Origin: Flaccisagitta enflata
Lineage: Eukaryota; Chaetognatha; Sagittoidea; Aphragmophora
Direction of reading: 5' to 3'
Assembly: GCA_965153355.1 (NCBI GenBank)
Contig: OZ231126.1
Span: 3,100,001-3,164,000 of the forward strand
DNA: 64,000 nt
Shown: positions 1-10,222 of the stretch, in pieces
How positions within the stretch are numbered: the first letter of the stretch is position 1
How the letters are laid out: the number at the start of each line of letters is the position of its first letter
Notes under the pieces: generated by a model
What the model was told of the DNA's origin: nothing
The model's database searches: none
Seen by the model: only the letters and a program-made list of their open reading frames with translations
Program-made: the position numbers and the translations under genes

Positions 1-135
1 TTACAAAATTGATCTACTATCTCTAGAAGCAAAGTTATGTCGTTTTCTTTTGTATCATTTGGCGCGGTATTCCCTGTATTTCCCCCTTTTTTTTCTCAGT
101 CGAAAACTAACTGTTTGGTGACTAGACTTGTCATG

Positions 136-264
136 TTTTTAGGTGCGACAACGCTCCTCTTTTAAAAATGTCTGTGTCCGTTGGTCGGTCGCTCGGTGGT
201 TTGTCGGGTAACGCATTTGTTCGACGTCGCACGTCGCACCTTATTGGCCTACTTGGCCTGCTTG
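136..264 (+). mobile_element. F2 hairpin-ended short element
   Basis: Starts with TTTTTAGGTGCGACAACGC, then a GGTCGGTCGCTCGG run, and ends TATTGGCCTACTTGGCCTG. Same layout as the copy at 39376-39492; the hairpin arm is slightly decayed. Confidence 0.6.
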
Positions 265-519
265 AACCTATTTGTTACCATTAATGATTTATTACCATTT
301 TTAACATAGTTGCTCACTTTGGCTGCGGCCCCAAAGGGCCCATGTCCTGTAGGACAGGGGCAAATTCCATATATAAATTATATATGTTCTTCCGCACATC
401 TGCCCTCCCCCACCTCATTTAGCCAGAAATTTTAACCCCTATTGAATGACATAGAAAATTGACAAAAACTGAAGAGTACAAAAATTCAAATTTAATAACA
501 TGAAAAAAAGTCAAAAATT
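265..519. other. AT-rich unassigned sequence
   Basis: No gene seen. It includes CAAAGGGCCCATGTCCTGTAG (an F3-like arm fragment near 330) and ATTGAATGACATAGAAAATT-type units that reappear at 980-1090, on the other side of the F3 element. Confidence 0.4.
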
Positions 520-972
520 GCCGCAAAAGCGTTAGATGGTCAGCGGTACCCGTGCCCTGCTTAAGTAGGTTGTGGTTGAAGTTGAGGAGGCAAGAGCAGC
601 GGCCCCCAAAGGAGTCGATGACCTATGCTTTCAAACATATAGGGGATTTTCTCCTCCCTTCTCTATCCCCCTCCTCCTTCTCCACCTCCCTCCCCAACCT
701 CAGGCCCCTTATCCCAGCCTCTAGGCCCAAATCCCAGTGGAATCTGGGCTTTGGGATTCAGGATTTGGGCCTTGAGGGTCAGTTTGGGCCTCAAGACTGG
801 AATTTGGGCCTCAAGGCTGGGATATGGGTCTCCAGGCTGAAAAATGGGCCTCCTGGCTGAAAAATTGGCCTGGAGGCTGGGGGGAGGCTGGGGGGAGGAG
901 GAGGAGGAGGAGAAGGAAGGAGAAAATTCCCATATGTGTGGCATGGGTCATCAGCCCCTTTGGAGCCACTGT
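520..972. mobile_element. F3 foldback element
   Basis: Left arm about 520-657 (GCGTTAGATGGTCAGCGGTA, then CAGCGGCCCC and GATGACCTATGCTTTC). Right arm about 914-970 is its reverse complement. The interior has repeated GGGCCTCAAGGCTGG-type units that change strand near 720. Similar flanking AT-rich units occur on both sides. The outer right terminus is missing. Confidence 0.65.
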
Positions 973-1229
973 TAACTAGAAAAATCCCCATTAAATAACA
1001 TGAAAAATTGACAGAAAATGCATAAATTCCCATTGAATAACTTGGAAAATATATAAAAAATGAAAAAAATCCATTAAATAACATAAACCGCTGTCCTGCT
1101 TACTCTCAACTTTCATTAAATCACTCCCAGCAAGGCATCGGGTACCACTGGCAATGTGCGATCCTTGGATGATTACTTTCCATTATTCGCTCATTTTTTG
1201 TTCATTTTTTGTAATCTCTTTTTAAGCTA

Positions 1230-2423
1230 CAGTAGATGTCGTCTAGACTTGGAAACACAGAATTCATTTACAGGAAGATAAAAAAAAGTTAAGAAGTGCA
1301 AATATTTGGAATATAAACTAATAAAGGATGCTTTATTGCCCAGGGGTGTTGGTTGCCATGGAAACACATTTCCATGTATTTACGCTAAAGTATCAATTTT
1401 TTGAGAAATTTTTAGAGGGAACATTGTTTCAAATAAAATTTTCCACAACTTTCCCTGAATATGTTCTGTAAGAATATCGCTGGTTGGCGGTTGCTGTTAG
1501 GGAGCATCACAGGGCTGTCACACATGTTGCCTCCCTAGCAGCGGCTAAGCAGGCATGTTCTTGCAGAACATACTGTGGGAAAGTTGAATAAAATTTTATT
1601 TTAAGCAATATTTTCTTTTTTTTTCTACTGCAAATGGAAAGGTAAAGGCAACATGTAAGCAGCAGACCAAAACTGATCTTGGATAGTTGCAATACACAGT
1701 GACAACATGAGCAATGTTAATCAACATTTCAATAACAACACAGATGAATGTTACAGAGAGCAAAAAAGCTTTCGCGCAGTGATACAGGATACGGCATGTC
1801 GCATGAGAAGTAATCTTTGCTGTACAGTCATTCAGTGTATATTTTTCTTTTGTTTTCTTTTTTGTTTTTTTTTGTTTTGTTTTGTTTTGTTTTTTTTGTT
1901 TTGTTTTGTTTTTTTGCGACAGCGGACAATAATAATTTAGGTTATGAATGTCACAGCCTAATAATGGGAAGCGAACCGGAAGCAATAAACTATAATTCGC
2001 CAGAAGTTTTCAGATGAGCCAAGAGAAAAAAAGCCCGAAGTTACTGGCCCACGTTGCTTGGCTTCCTATTGAGCACAGACCCGGCAGTTGCTCTTCCGAC
2101 AGACAAACTACGCATACTCCGAGAGAAACCCCCCCTTTGAGCCCCTCCTGAGGGCCCCCACCAAGGTGGCCCCCCCTCAGCCCCTCCGGCACTGTAGCCC
2201 ACTCCTTGGGCACCCTGTAACCCACCGTTGTTCCCTAAAAAAAATTCTCAAAATATTGATACTTTAGCGTGAATACATGAAAATGTGTTTCCATGGCAAC
2301 CAACACCCCATGGGCAATAAAGCATCCTTTTATTAATCTATATTCCAAATATCACTCTTTTAACTTTATTTGTCCTCATGTAATGAATTCCCCTGTATTT
2401 CCAAGTCTAGACGACATCTACTG
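1230..2423. mobile_element. TA-flanked palindromic MITE, family A copy 1
   Basis: The termini CAGTAGATGTCGTCTAGACT and its reverse complement are flanked by TA at 1228-1229 and 2424-2425. Inverted similarity extends about 180 bp inwards (GGTTGCCATGGAAACAC and its complement). The interior has a second inverted pair around 1430-1600 and a T/G-rich run at 1840-1915. The TA duplication and CAGT-type ends suggest Tc1/mariner mobilisation. No transposase seen. Confidence 0.75.
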
Positions 2424-2865
2424 TATCTTGAAGCTATTTAATGACACCAGTGGTTGTGAAAGGCTGGTTATCTTCTTCACATATTTAAATAGAGATAAAA
2501 AGTTTGTTCATTCAATGATATTTTTATGAGATTATTACCAAAAAAATCTAGATAATAATAATCCAGATAACGATAATAATCTAGATAATTTTCTCGCTGA
2601 TTTAGCAATTTGTGGGGCCTGAACTAGCGAATTTTAAAAATTATACGCCAGAGTTCCCACCAGAGCAGTCACAACCGGCAGTTAGAGCGTGATGTGCGTC
2701 AAGGGGTCCTGCTGTTGCAAAGCGCGCGTCGGGTACTTCCTAATCCTAATGCGCTGCGTTCAGCGGCAATTTATTGATCCAAATTTGGATTGAAACACTC
2801 ATTTTTCCCCTTCGAAAATCTACGGACGAATGTTTTTGATGCCGGAAGTGTATCAATGAGGTTTC
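2424..2865. other. Unassigned sequence with a short ATAATA-rich run
   Basis: No gene recognised. GATAATAATAATCC-like units at about 2545-2595 are the only visible structure. Confidence 0.4.
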
Positions 2866-3012
2866 TTTTTAGTCGCGGACTAGCGACTCTATAAGAGGCT
2901 TTGTCCGTCCGTCCGTCTGTCGGTAATGATCGAGTTCGAAAGTACGAAAACGCGCATTTCCGCCCCTGCCCACCCGTCCGCGACTGGTATTGGCCGTGTA
3001 TCCGGCCTTGTT
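2866..3012 (+). mobile_element. F1 hairpin-ended short element
   Basis: TTTTTAGTCGCGGACTAGCG with hairpin GTCGC/GCGAC, then CTCTATAAGAGG, GTCCGTCCGTCC, GCCCCTGCCCACCC and the end GTATCCGGCCTTGTT. A full-length example close to the first exon. Confidence 0.75.
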
Positions 3013-3019
3013 GTCCGAA

Positions 3020-3112
3020 AATTAAAAAGCAAAATCTCCCTTCATCATCCATGCAAAATCTCTCTTCATCGACATCATCCATGCAAAATCTCTCTTCATC
3101 ATCCATGCACCG
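3020..3112. repeat. Short tandem repeat of about 24 bp
   Basis: CATCCATGCAAAATCTCTCT recurs four times with small indels, directly upstream of exon 3117-3293. Confidence 0.7.
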
Positions 3113-3116
3113 ACAG

Positions 3117-3293
3117 GCGTAACGTTGGAGCACAACGTCCCCATGCAAATGATAACCTACCGAAACAACTTCCCCGATCAAGTGTGGAACTTCCACGATT
3201 TCGATTCGGAGAAAATCTCCATTCTTAACTTTGATATTCAAAGTTGTTTTCGCGCCTTCCCAGTCAGAAAACACTTCCAATTTTCCATCGCTG
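3117..3293 (+). CDS. Exon: CUB-like module of the GPI-anchored protein
   Basis: The acceptor CGACAG ends at 3116 and the donor GTAACT starts at 3294. The exon is 177 nt, phase 1 to phase 1. It reads GVTLEHNVPMQMITYRNN and continues with aromatic and hydrophobic alternation to FQFSIAG. The opposite strand is also open here and reads plausibly (VEVVTSDGKLEVFSDWEGA), so the strand is not certain. The plus strand is preferred because its phase joins exactly to the next exon. A short hairpin-ended transposon ends about 100 bp upstream. Confidence 0.4.
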
Positions 3294-6200
3294 GTAACTA
3301 CTTCGACAAATAGATGATGCCGCACACTTAAGCGATGATCGCATCTTCCCTCAGATTTAACATACATGGATAACTCAGGACTGATGTTATTCAGTCATCA
3401 TGAATGAGCTCATCGCAGTCCACTTACCCCGGATACAATATTGGTCTCATGAAACGAACCTTAAAATATACAGTAGACTTATAACGGGGGCAAGCATTAT
3501 GGAAAAACAAATAAAGGAAGGGGACTGATATTTGAAACTTAAAAAAATAATTTATTACCCATAATGGTCGGTTGCCATAGAAAGAGGTTACCATAGATTC
3601 CCGCAATAATATCAATATTCTGAGAAATTTTTTAAGGGAACATAGCTTAAAGTTAAATTTGCTAAAACATTCCCATATTGTTCTACAAGAATGCCGCTTG
3701 TATAGCCGTCACAAGGGGTTGTCACACACGGATACGCTCCCTAGCAACAGCTAAACAAGTGATATTCTTACAGAATCTGTTATGGAAAAGTTGTAGCAAA
3801 TCTGATTTTAACCAATGTTCCTTCAAAAAATCCCTCAAAATATTGATATCTTAACGTGAAAACATGGAAATGTGTTTCCACAGCAACCAAAACCCATCAT
3901 CAATAAAGCATCCTTTTAATAATTTATATTCCAAATATCATTATATTTACGTTTTCCTCATGTGAATTTCCCCGCATCTTCAAATCTAGACGACATCTGC
4001 TGCAGCAAAAACAATCATTTACCCTTTAGAACCGTAAAGACAGTGACCAACCAGATGCATGTAACCAACAATGTATTAACACCGAGTCAAATACTGTCCA
4101 GGTAACGACGGGAAACTTGTCGGTCTCATCGACGACAACATCAACGCCTTCAAGGAGGCCTTGATCGAGTCTATCGGGGTTGTGACGGAAGTCAGACCCG
4201 TTCGTATCTCCAACATTCTCATCGATGACGACGATGAATTCGTCTACGTTCTCTTTTCCATGACAGAAGCTCCCCTGCCAGGCACCGGAGGTAAGGCGAG
4301 ACACTGTTTCCCATTATGTACGAACGAACGAATAAACAAATGAATGTGCGAACCAACGAACGAATGAATTTGCGTGTTCAATATCTACTGGTACCATTAC
4401 TAATACCGTATTTTCTCTAAAAAGCGCCCCGGGCGCTTTTGATATTGAAATAAAATTTTGCTTTTTAACCTACTAATGAGAGCCCTTTTGATATCATAAA
4501 TGACATTCAATGCATAAAACTGTTTGAAAGTCTCTAAAAATGGTTTCTTGCGTTGTGTTATTCTATCATTTTACTTAGTATTTTTATTCAAACCTTTTTT
4601 AAAAAGTGTAATTCTAAAAAAAAAGGGGGGGGCGCTTTTTGGAGGGGGGGCGCTTTTTAGAGAAAATACGGTATATATTGCCACCATAACAGAATAAGAA
4701 TGATCGTTCTCTGTCAGGTATTGGACAACTCGGATACCCAGACATACAACTGGCCAACGCCACAGCCAAGTTAGAGGAATCTATCATGGAAGGACAATTT
4801 GTCATGAGACTCGTCATCGAAGATTCAAACTCAATTTTCATCAGTCCAGTCAAAGATAGTCTCGTCGAAACATTTCGCCCCGGGGGCAAGGTGAGGTTGC
4901 ATCCATGTAACACTGATTTAGCGCCAACTCCATGGGTGCACGGGGAGGGCCGTCAGGGACGTCGCCCGACGTCCCTGTTTATCAGACTTATACCCCTGCC
5001 AAACTCAAGCCACTAAAAATGATGCCAAAAACTGGAAAAGAATGAGAAAAAAAAAAATAAAAACAGGAAGAGAAAACCAAACTTTGGGGAAGAATGAAAG
5101 AGAATATGTGTTTTCCCTGTCAATTGAGAATATAATTTAAAATTAGAAAAAATAGGAGCCCAAAGGCAATAAGTGGTTAGCGGTACCCGTGCCTTGCTTG
5201 AGGAGAAAGTGATTAAAGTTGAGAGGGAGCAGGGCAGCGGCCCTGAAGGGGATGAAGTCCAGTAGAACACAGGGGGAATCTGTCCATCCTTCCGTCCGTC
5301 CGTCCTTCTGTCTGCCTTCCTTCTGTCCAGGATGCCCTGTTATTCAAATTTTCATTGAATACCATGGAGAAATGACAAAAGGCAGTATATGGACAATGGT
5401 ACCCTTGCCCTTATTGTATAGTTTGTAGGTTAAGTTGAGGGAGGAGCAGGCCAGGATCTGGGTCTCTGAGGCCAGAATCTAGGTCTCAGAGACCAATTTC
5501 TTAGTCTCAGAGGCAAGGATTTCAGTCTCTGAGGCCAGGATTTGGGCCTCTGAGGCTAGGATTTGGGTCTTTGAGGCCAGAACCTAGGTCTTGGAGGTCA
5601 GAATCTGGGTCCCGTAGGTCAGGATCTGGGTCTCTAAGGCTTGGATGTGTGTTTTGGGAGCCAGAATCTAAGTTTAAGGGGCCAAAATGATAGAGCTAAA
5701 GCCAGATTTGGCCCATTTTACCTGGTCATGAGCTATTTTGCCTGGATTTGGCCCATTTTAGCTGGATTTAGGCCATTTCCCCGGGATTTGGCCCATTTTG
5801 ACTGGATTTCGGCCATTTTGCTTGGATTTGGGCCATACAGTTTGGATTTGGGCTCCAATGGGCAGAAGCCCTGAAGGTGGGGTGAGGACGGACGGGCGTA
5901 CAGACATGTGAGCGTGCATGCGGGCGAGACAGAACGAATCTCCCTGTGTTCTACAGGACTTCGTCCCCCTTTAGGGCCGCTGCCCAAAAAACTGAATCAG
6001 TTATTAACCCTGTTGAGCTTGAAGCTCTGTTGGACTTGTAACTGGTTGCTGACGGCCCTTTGAGATTCCACGCCATACACTTATGGCGCCAACTGAAATT
6101 TCCCCAGTTAGTTGACCTCAAGTTTGTATGCATGTGTTGGCACATAAATTGCTGGCACTGTATTAACAAATAGTGTTGGCACATAAATTGCTGGCACTGC

Positions 6201-6959
6201 TATTAACAAAAATGCGCGGATGCACACGAGCACGCACACTTTCGACACCAATATAATCAGTGCTATTTCTAAAATTTTTTTTGTCATAGTCACAAGCCTG
6301 GTCGGTCTATTGAGTTATTCAAAAGAAGTGATGCCTAGTAGGACTTCGCAGGTGGATGTGTTAGCAGCTGCATACGTTTGTTCGTTTTTGCCTTATCCAT
6401 TTCCTTTTTTGTGAAACGTGACATTTGTCGACTTAAGTTAAAACTATTATCTAGCTCAAGAGTATAGACACAAGATCGGTATTTATTTATTCAATAAGTC
6501 ATGCATAATTCCGGAATATGATTAGTACTTGACTTACCGACGGACACAGCGATGTATGGCAGCTTAGAGCCTAGGGATTTCAAAGCCAATTCCAAGCACG
6601 ACAGCAAATCTAAGCACGACGGCCTTTTAATTGATTTTCTATGATTCCTATGCTTTTTAAGCCAATGGTAGACAAAAAGTAAGAAGAGTGATTCTCATCT
6701 AGATGGGTATTTCTTGATGAAATAGATCTGTTTTTTTATTGATTCATACAATTTAATGTATGGTGCAAAAAAAAAAATCTAAAAAAAACTGTATAGCAGG
6801 GAGAGGCAAGGCATACTAATGATCAGCACATATCAATCAAGCCCTGGCCTCATTTTGTTTTGCAAACTCGTTTATTATTCCCCCCCAAAGGATTTGATTT
6901 AGTAAATTACTTTGTTATTTTTATCTGTCTGTCTGCATATTTGTTTGCGTGTCTGTCAG

Positions 6960-7004
<45 letters not shown>

Positions 7005-7512
7005 TTTCACCCTTCCTTCAAAATTTTTCTGCAACACATTTTCAAGACCGACATGCTTTCAAGCCCGACGGCAGGGACGTCACGTGATGTCCCTGAAGTC
7101 CCTTCCCATACATCGCTGGACGGACATGACCTTTTATAGAAGTGCGAGGAAGCACTTAAAAACATATTACTGTAAGTAGGGACAGGACGCGATGTTGCCC
7201 CATTGGTACTGTTTTGTAATTCAATTGCGTCTGTAGACAAGACATGAAATGGTGGATCAAACAATTCATGGAGTGTATGTTGAATTGTCGCAGGTGCCAT
7301 CAACGCCAACCGCCCCACCGGTGACTGACTCTACAATCTCAACCACAAGTTCAAAGCCGACGCCAACCGCCCCACCAGTGACTGACTCTACGGCCTCACC
7401 CACAAGTCCAAAGCCGACGTTTCCGTCAAGTTTGCAAAACGGCATAACAATGTCTGTCCCAACACTTCTTGCCTTGCTTCTTATGGCTCCCATTTTTACC
7501 GCCGGTCAGTAG
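3117..7512 (+). CDS. GPI-anchored, CUB-like extracellular protein, 3' four exons (partial)
   Basis: Proposed exons are 3117-3293, 4102-4290, 4718-4890 and 7294-7512, ending at TAG 7510-7512. Every internal border is GT-AG and the reading frame carries across all junctions. The first three entries are phase 1 and the last is phase 0; symmetrical phase-1 exons are typical of shuffled extracellular modules. The visible product is about 250 residues. The first exon has a CUB-like look (ITYRNNFPDQVWNFHDF). The next two give an alpha/beta domain with FKEALIESIGV, VRISNIL and FVYVLFSM. The last exon has two copies of a TPTAPPVTDST stalk unit, then a hydrophobic tail (VPTLLALLLMAPIF) ending four residues before the stop, as in a GPI-attachment signal; the anchor site is probably in the SSLQNG region. 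The product should sit on the outer cell surface. The 5' exons and signal peptide were not found. Domain names are by eye; the GPI tail and exon joining are the strongest points. Confidence 0.6.
3471..4002. mobile_element. TA-flanked palindromic MITE, family A copy 2 (intronic)
   Basis: Starts CAGTAGACTTATAACG after TA (3469-3470) and ends CTAGACGACATCTGCTG. It shares the CCATAGAAAGAGGTTACC-like and AATAAAGCATCC blocks with copy 1 and has an internal inverted repeat. It lies in the intron between exons 3117-3293 and 4102-4290. Confidence 0.7.
4102..4290 (+). CDS. Exon: extracellular alpha/beta domain, first part
   Basis: The acceptor GTCCAG ends at 4101 and the donor GTAAGG starts at 4291. 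It is 189 nt, phase 1 to phase 1. The translation runs NDGKLVGLIDDNINAFKEAL, then SIGVVTEVRPVRISNILIDD, then EFVYVLFSMTEAPLPGTG. The predicted helix-strand-strand pattern and lack of stops support coding. The polypyrimidine tract is weak, so the acceptor is less sure than the donor. Confidence 0.6.
4404..4673. mobile_element. MITE with ACCGTATTTTC termini (intronic)
   Basis: TACCGTATTTTCTCTAAAAA at the left and its reverse complement at the right (ending 4673), each with GCGCCCC just inside. The terminal TA probably is the target duplication. It sits in the intron between exons 4102-4290 and 4718-4890. Related to 11221-11577. Confidence 0.7.
4718..4890 (+). CDS. Exon: extracellular alpha/beta domain, second part
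   Basis: The acceptor TCTGTCAG ends at 4717 and the donor GTGAGG starts at 4891. It is 173 nt, phase 1 to phase 0. The translation includes LGYPDIQLANATAKLEESIM, then FVMRLVIEDSNSIFISPVKD. It continues the preceding exon in frame across a short intron that holds one complete MITE (4404-4673). Confidence 0.6.
5172..5990. mobile_element. F3 foldback element, divergent subtype (intronic)
   Basis: Left arm GGTTAGCGGTACCCGTGCC ... GATGAAGTCCAGTAGAACAC; right arm near 5935-5988 (GTGTTCTACAGGACTTCGTC, then GGGCCGCTGCCC). The interior is GGGTCTCTGAGGCCAGGAT-type units (5450-5660), then GGATTTGGGCCATTTT-type units (5700-5860). Lies in the 2.4-kb intron. Confidence 0.6.
6118..6212. repeat. Two tandem copies of a roughly 46-bp unit
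   Basis: TGTTGGCACATAAATTGCTG followed by GCACTGTATTAACAAA occurs twice back to back. Confidence 0.7.
6547..6800 (+). repeat. Direct repeat, copy 1 (pair with 8263-8520)
   Basis: Shared blocks include GCGATGTATGGCAGCTT, CCAATTCCAAGCACGA, TTTTAATTGATTTTCTATGA and GTGATTCTCATCTAGA. The two copies flank the last exon of the GPI-anchored gene, 1.7 kb apart. Confidence 0.75.
6958..6998. repeat. (CT)n microsatellite
   Basis: CT dinucleotide run followed by a T tract; explains the open frames here. Confidence 0.9.
7110..7168 (-). mobile_element. F2-like hairpin end (fragment)
   Basis: GGACGGACATGACC, CTTTTATAGA, then hairpin AAGTGC-GAGGA-GCACTT and AAAAAC. Only the hairpin-proximal end is present. 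Confidence 0.55.
7294..7512 (+). CDS. Last exon: Ser/Thr/Pro stalk and GPI-anchor signal
   Basis: The acceptor TGTCGCAG ends at 7293; phase 0 matches the previous donor. The product starts VPSTPTAPPVTDST, repeats the unit once (TPTAPPVTDSTASPTSPKP), then SSLQNGITMSVPTLLALL and LMAPIFTAGQ before TAG. Two stalk units of about 63 nt suggest a small tandem expansion within the exon. The last roughly 20 residues are hydrophobic with no charged tail, as expected for GPI transamidase substrates. Confidence 0.65.
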   Translation: MPSTPTAPPVTDSTISTTSSKPTPTAPPVTDSTASPTSPKPTFPSSLQNGITMSVPTLLALLLMAPIFTAGQ

Positions 7513-8010
7513 CTTTTCTTTAAAGAATGTCTAATTTGTATATCTTTCCAATTTGATTTATAGTCGCGGGCAGGCGACTACACATCTTGCTTATTTGGTC
7601 AATCCGCCCATCCGTAATATCTTTGAATTGCAAGTGAGTTTCGCATTATTGCCCGCGACGGGATTGCCATGTATCCGGCCTTGATACCATATTACCTGCC
7701 TTACCAAGTAAGGACGTACAGGATTTTCTGAAATTGTTAACCTCTGCTCAGGTCTAACTGTTGCAGTGATTTTCACGGTTATCCGCCGTTTCTCGGCACT
7801 GCCAAGATGACTTCTATCTCTTCCAAAACGATATACAGAGCCAGGTCATTGTGAAGGAGAGACGAAGGGGACACTACTCCATTTGATCAAATTCCAAACG
7901 ATCTCGATAATCTAATTATAAAAAGTGTGTGTATTCAAAGGCACTGTCTGCGTTATCTTTTGAAGTTGTCTACTTCTAGAAATTGTTTTCGATGTTTTAA
8001 TAAAATCCAA
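7513..8010 (+). other. Probable 3' UTR of the GPI-anchored protein gene
   Basis: No open frame follows the TAG. A canonical AATAAA is at 7999-8004 and is the first clear polyadenylation signal downstream. A copy of the hairpin-ended F1 element (7557-7684) lies inside. UTR extent is inferred. Confidence 0.35.
7557..7684 (+). mobile_element. F1 hairpin-ended short element in the 3' UTR
   Basis: Hairpin GTCGCGGGCAGGCGAC, then diverged interior and the end GTATCCGGCCTTG. Confidence 0.6.
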
Positions 8011-8262
8011 CATGTATGAAGCTGACAACAAGTAAACATGATCAAAATTCTCAAACAAAATGTTATGAAATATGCGTTGCAATAGTTGTGTTGTTTTTGT
8101 ACGCAGCGTCGAGGTTAATTGGAAAAAGTAATTCGACTTTTTGAAACATTTTTTGATTTGTTTTTGTTGGAGAAATCTGGTTATTCATTTTCGATTTGAG
8201 GCACTTGGGAAAGTTGGGAAAGTTATATCTTGCCTGCGATAATACAAGTTTAGTTGAGGGCA

Positions 8263-8520
8263 GCGATGTATAGCAGCTTGAAGGTTAAGGACTTCACAGC
8301 TAATTCCAAGCACGAAAGCAAATCTAAGCATAATAGCTTTTTAATTGATTTTCTATGATTCATATGCATTCTAAGCCAATACTAAACAAAAAGTAACAAA
8401 TAAAAGAGTGATTCTCATCTAGACTGTTATTTCTTTATTAGATAGAGCTGTTTTTGATTGATTCATACAATTAAGTGCATAGTGCAAAAAAGGTATCTAG
8501 AAAAATTGTTAAGCAAGTAG
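8263..8520 (+). repeat. Direct repeat, copy 2 (pair with 6547-6800)
   Basis: Roughly 75-80% identical by eye to 6547-6800 with the same block order. It may be an old transposon family or part of a duplication spanning the last exon. Confidence 0.7.
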
Positions 8521-8561
8521 ATCAATATCAGAAATATTTGTATGACCAGCACTCTTAGATC

Positions 8562-8697
8562 TAGGGATGTGGAAGCGATTGACCGCTTCCATTTTGGAGG
8601 ATGGGATAGCTACTAGTATTTGAACTACAAAATGGAAGCGGACGCGGAAGCGGAAGCGGCGGAAGTGGCACTAAAATCGACCGCTTCCACATCCCTA
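8562..8697. mobile_element. hAT-like MITE with GGAAGC interior and perfect 8-bp TSD
   Basis: TAGGGATGTGGAAGCG and its complement CGCTTCCACATCCCTA bound 136 bp. The flanks are an exact 8-bp duplication, CTTAGATC (8554-8561 and 8698-8705). The interior holds GGAAGC hexamers. An 8-bp TSD with TAGGG-type ends is characteristic of the hAT superfamily. Confidence 0.85.
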
Positions 8698-8933
8698 CTT
8701 AGATCCAATCAAAATATAAACACGGAATTAGATTGAAATGAACATATACTGAACGTGATGAAGACGTATGTTGGATTTTAAATTCATACCATTTGATGTG
8801 TGTCCATCTCTGTTCTCCATATTCTTTCAATTCTTGGAGATTTTTCGTGAATAACTTCTTTCCCTTTGGCTTCATACGCGAGGCAGCTGGAAAACAACAC
8901 CGAATACACGGCTATCTCAGTTGCACATGACTG

Positions 8934-8934
<1 letters not shown>

Positions 8935-9003
<69 letters not shown>
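8935..9003. repeat. (GT)n microsatellite
   Basis: About 34 uninterrupted GT units. Confidence 0.95.
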
Positions 9004-9005
<2 letters not shown>

Positions 9006-9296
9006 TGCTTGCGTGCTGATTGCGTGCGTATGTGTGTTTCAACTTTCAACGCATGACAAACTGCATGATTATAAGAAAAGTCAAATCACCATCGGTCGTG
9101 CGGTCATCGCCCAAATTTGGAGCGAGGGAGTTTCCATCGACGAGTGAATGAGCTCGCTCAGCCACCTCATCATGGACTTCTGATTGAGCTGGCTCAGCCA
9201 CCTCATCATTGATATGCAGATGAAACATCCCAAATACTCCCATGAAACTGAGGAAGTAAAAAACAAGGAACACTGGGTTACATTATTGTTGTTGAC

Positions 9297-9484
9297 AGGT
9301 GGGCAGGGGCTCATAGCCCGCCTCCACACCCACAAATACACGCAAGAAATGCGCGTTTCTACACCAATTGACTTATTCATCATGAATAATTGAATCAACG
9401 GACTGACAGACTGACCAACGGACAGCTGAATGGACCGACCGACGGACAAAGCCTCTTGTAGAGTCACAATTTCGCGACTGAAAA
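9297..9484 (-). mobile_element. F1 hairpin-ended element, diverged
   Basis: GGTGGGCAGGGGCTCATAGC, GGAC-rich interior, CAAAGCCTCTTGTAGAG and the end TTCGCGACTGAAAA. The GGCCGGATAC end is not preserved. Confidence 0.5.
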
Positions 9485-10139
9485 CAGAGTAGAGACATGT
9501 TCATACATGTATTGCGAGGAGAAAAAAATTTTCATTTGGGTAATACATTTACAGTGGAGCACCGCTAGAGCGCACCCGCTAATAAGGCATACCCGCCTAT
9601 AATGGGGGGGTCGGTATCAACCTACTTTGGAAATGCCAATCGGACATATCCATTACAGTTTTTCCTGTCTGGCTGGCTGAAACCGGAAGTAAACAAAGCT
9701 AACTAGCTCATAGAGCAAAAATGCTCGTACCGTTCTCCGAACGGACTTATGCATTTTCAATGAAATTTGTCCTACTTAGAATAAAGCGTCCTCTGTCGTT
9801 CCTATTTATGAATTATGACTGTAAACTATTCAGACATTAACTGAGGGCGTTTCTGCCCACATTGACAACACACTGACGTGCACAACTGTGTGCATACAGA
9901 CACTCGATCGAGGACGCTTGAGTGATAAGTTTTGTTTCGTCACATTCGGGACGAAACCCCTCTGACTGCATTTAATAAGCAATTTTCATGAGAAAAGAAA
10001 AAAAAACAAGATGTCGATCATAAATCATTTCAAAAGAACAAAATATTCGTAATAAAAAGTATAAATCAATCAAATGAATCACAAGCTTTTGCAAATTAAA
10101 TGGCGACTCAAGCCAATCTCAATCTATCAATGACCACCA

Positions 10140-10152
10140 CTATCACTGCTCT

Positions 10153-10207
<55 letters not shown>

Positions 10208-10222
10208 TTGTTGTTGTTGTCT
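10140..10222. repeat. (TCGTTG)n/(TTG)n repeat
   Basis: About nine TCGTTG or GTTGTCG-type units grading into GTT. Confidence 0.85.

Noticed and set aside
2771-3367. 198-codon minus-strand frame
   Set aside because: It mixes an F1 transposon, a short tandem repeat and the exon region. The 3117-3293 part does read plausibly on minus, but the plus-strand exon phases fit the downstream gene exactly.
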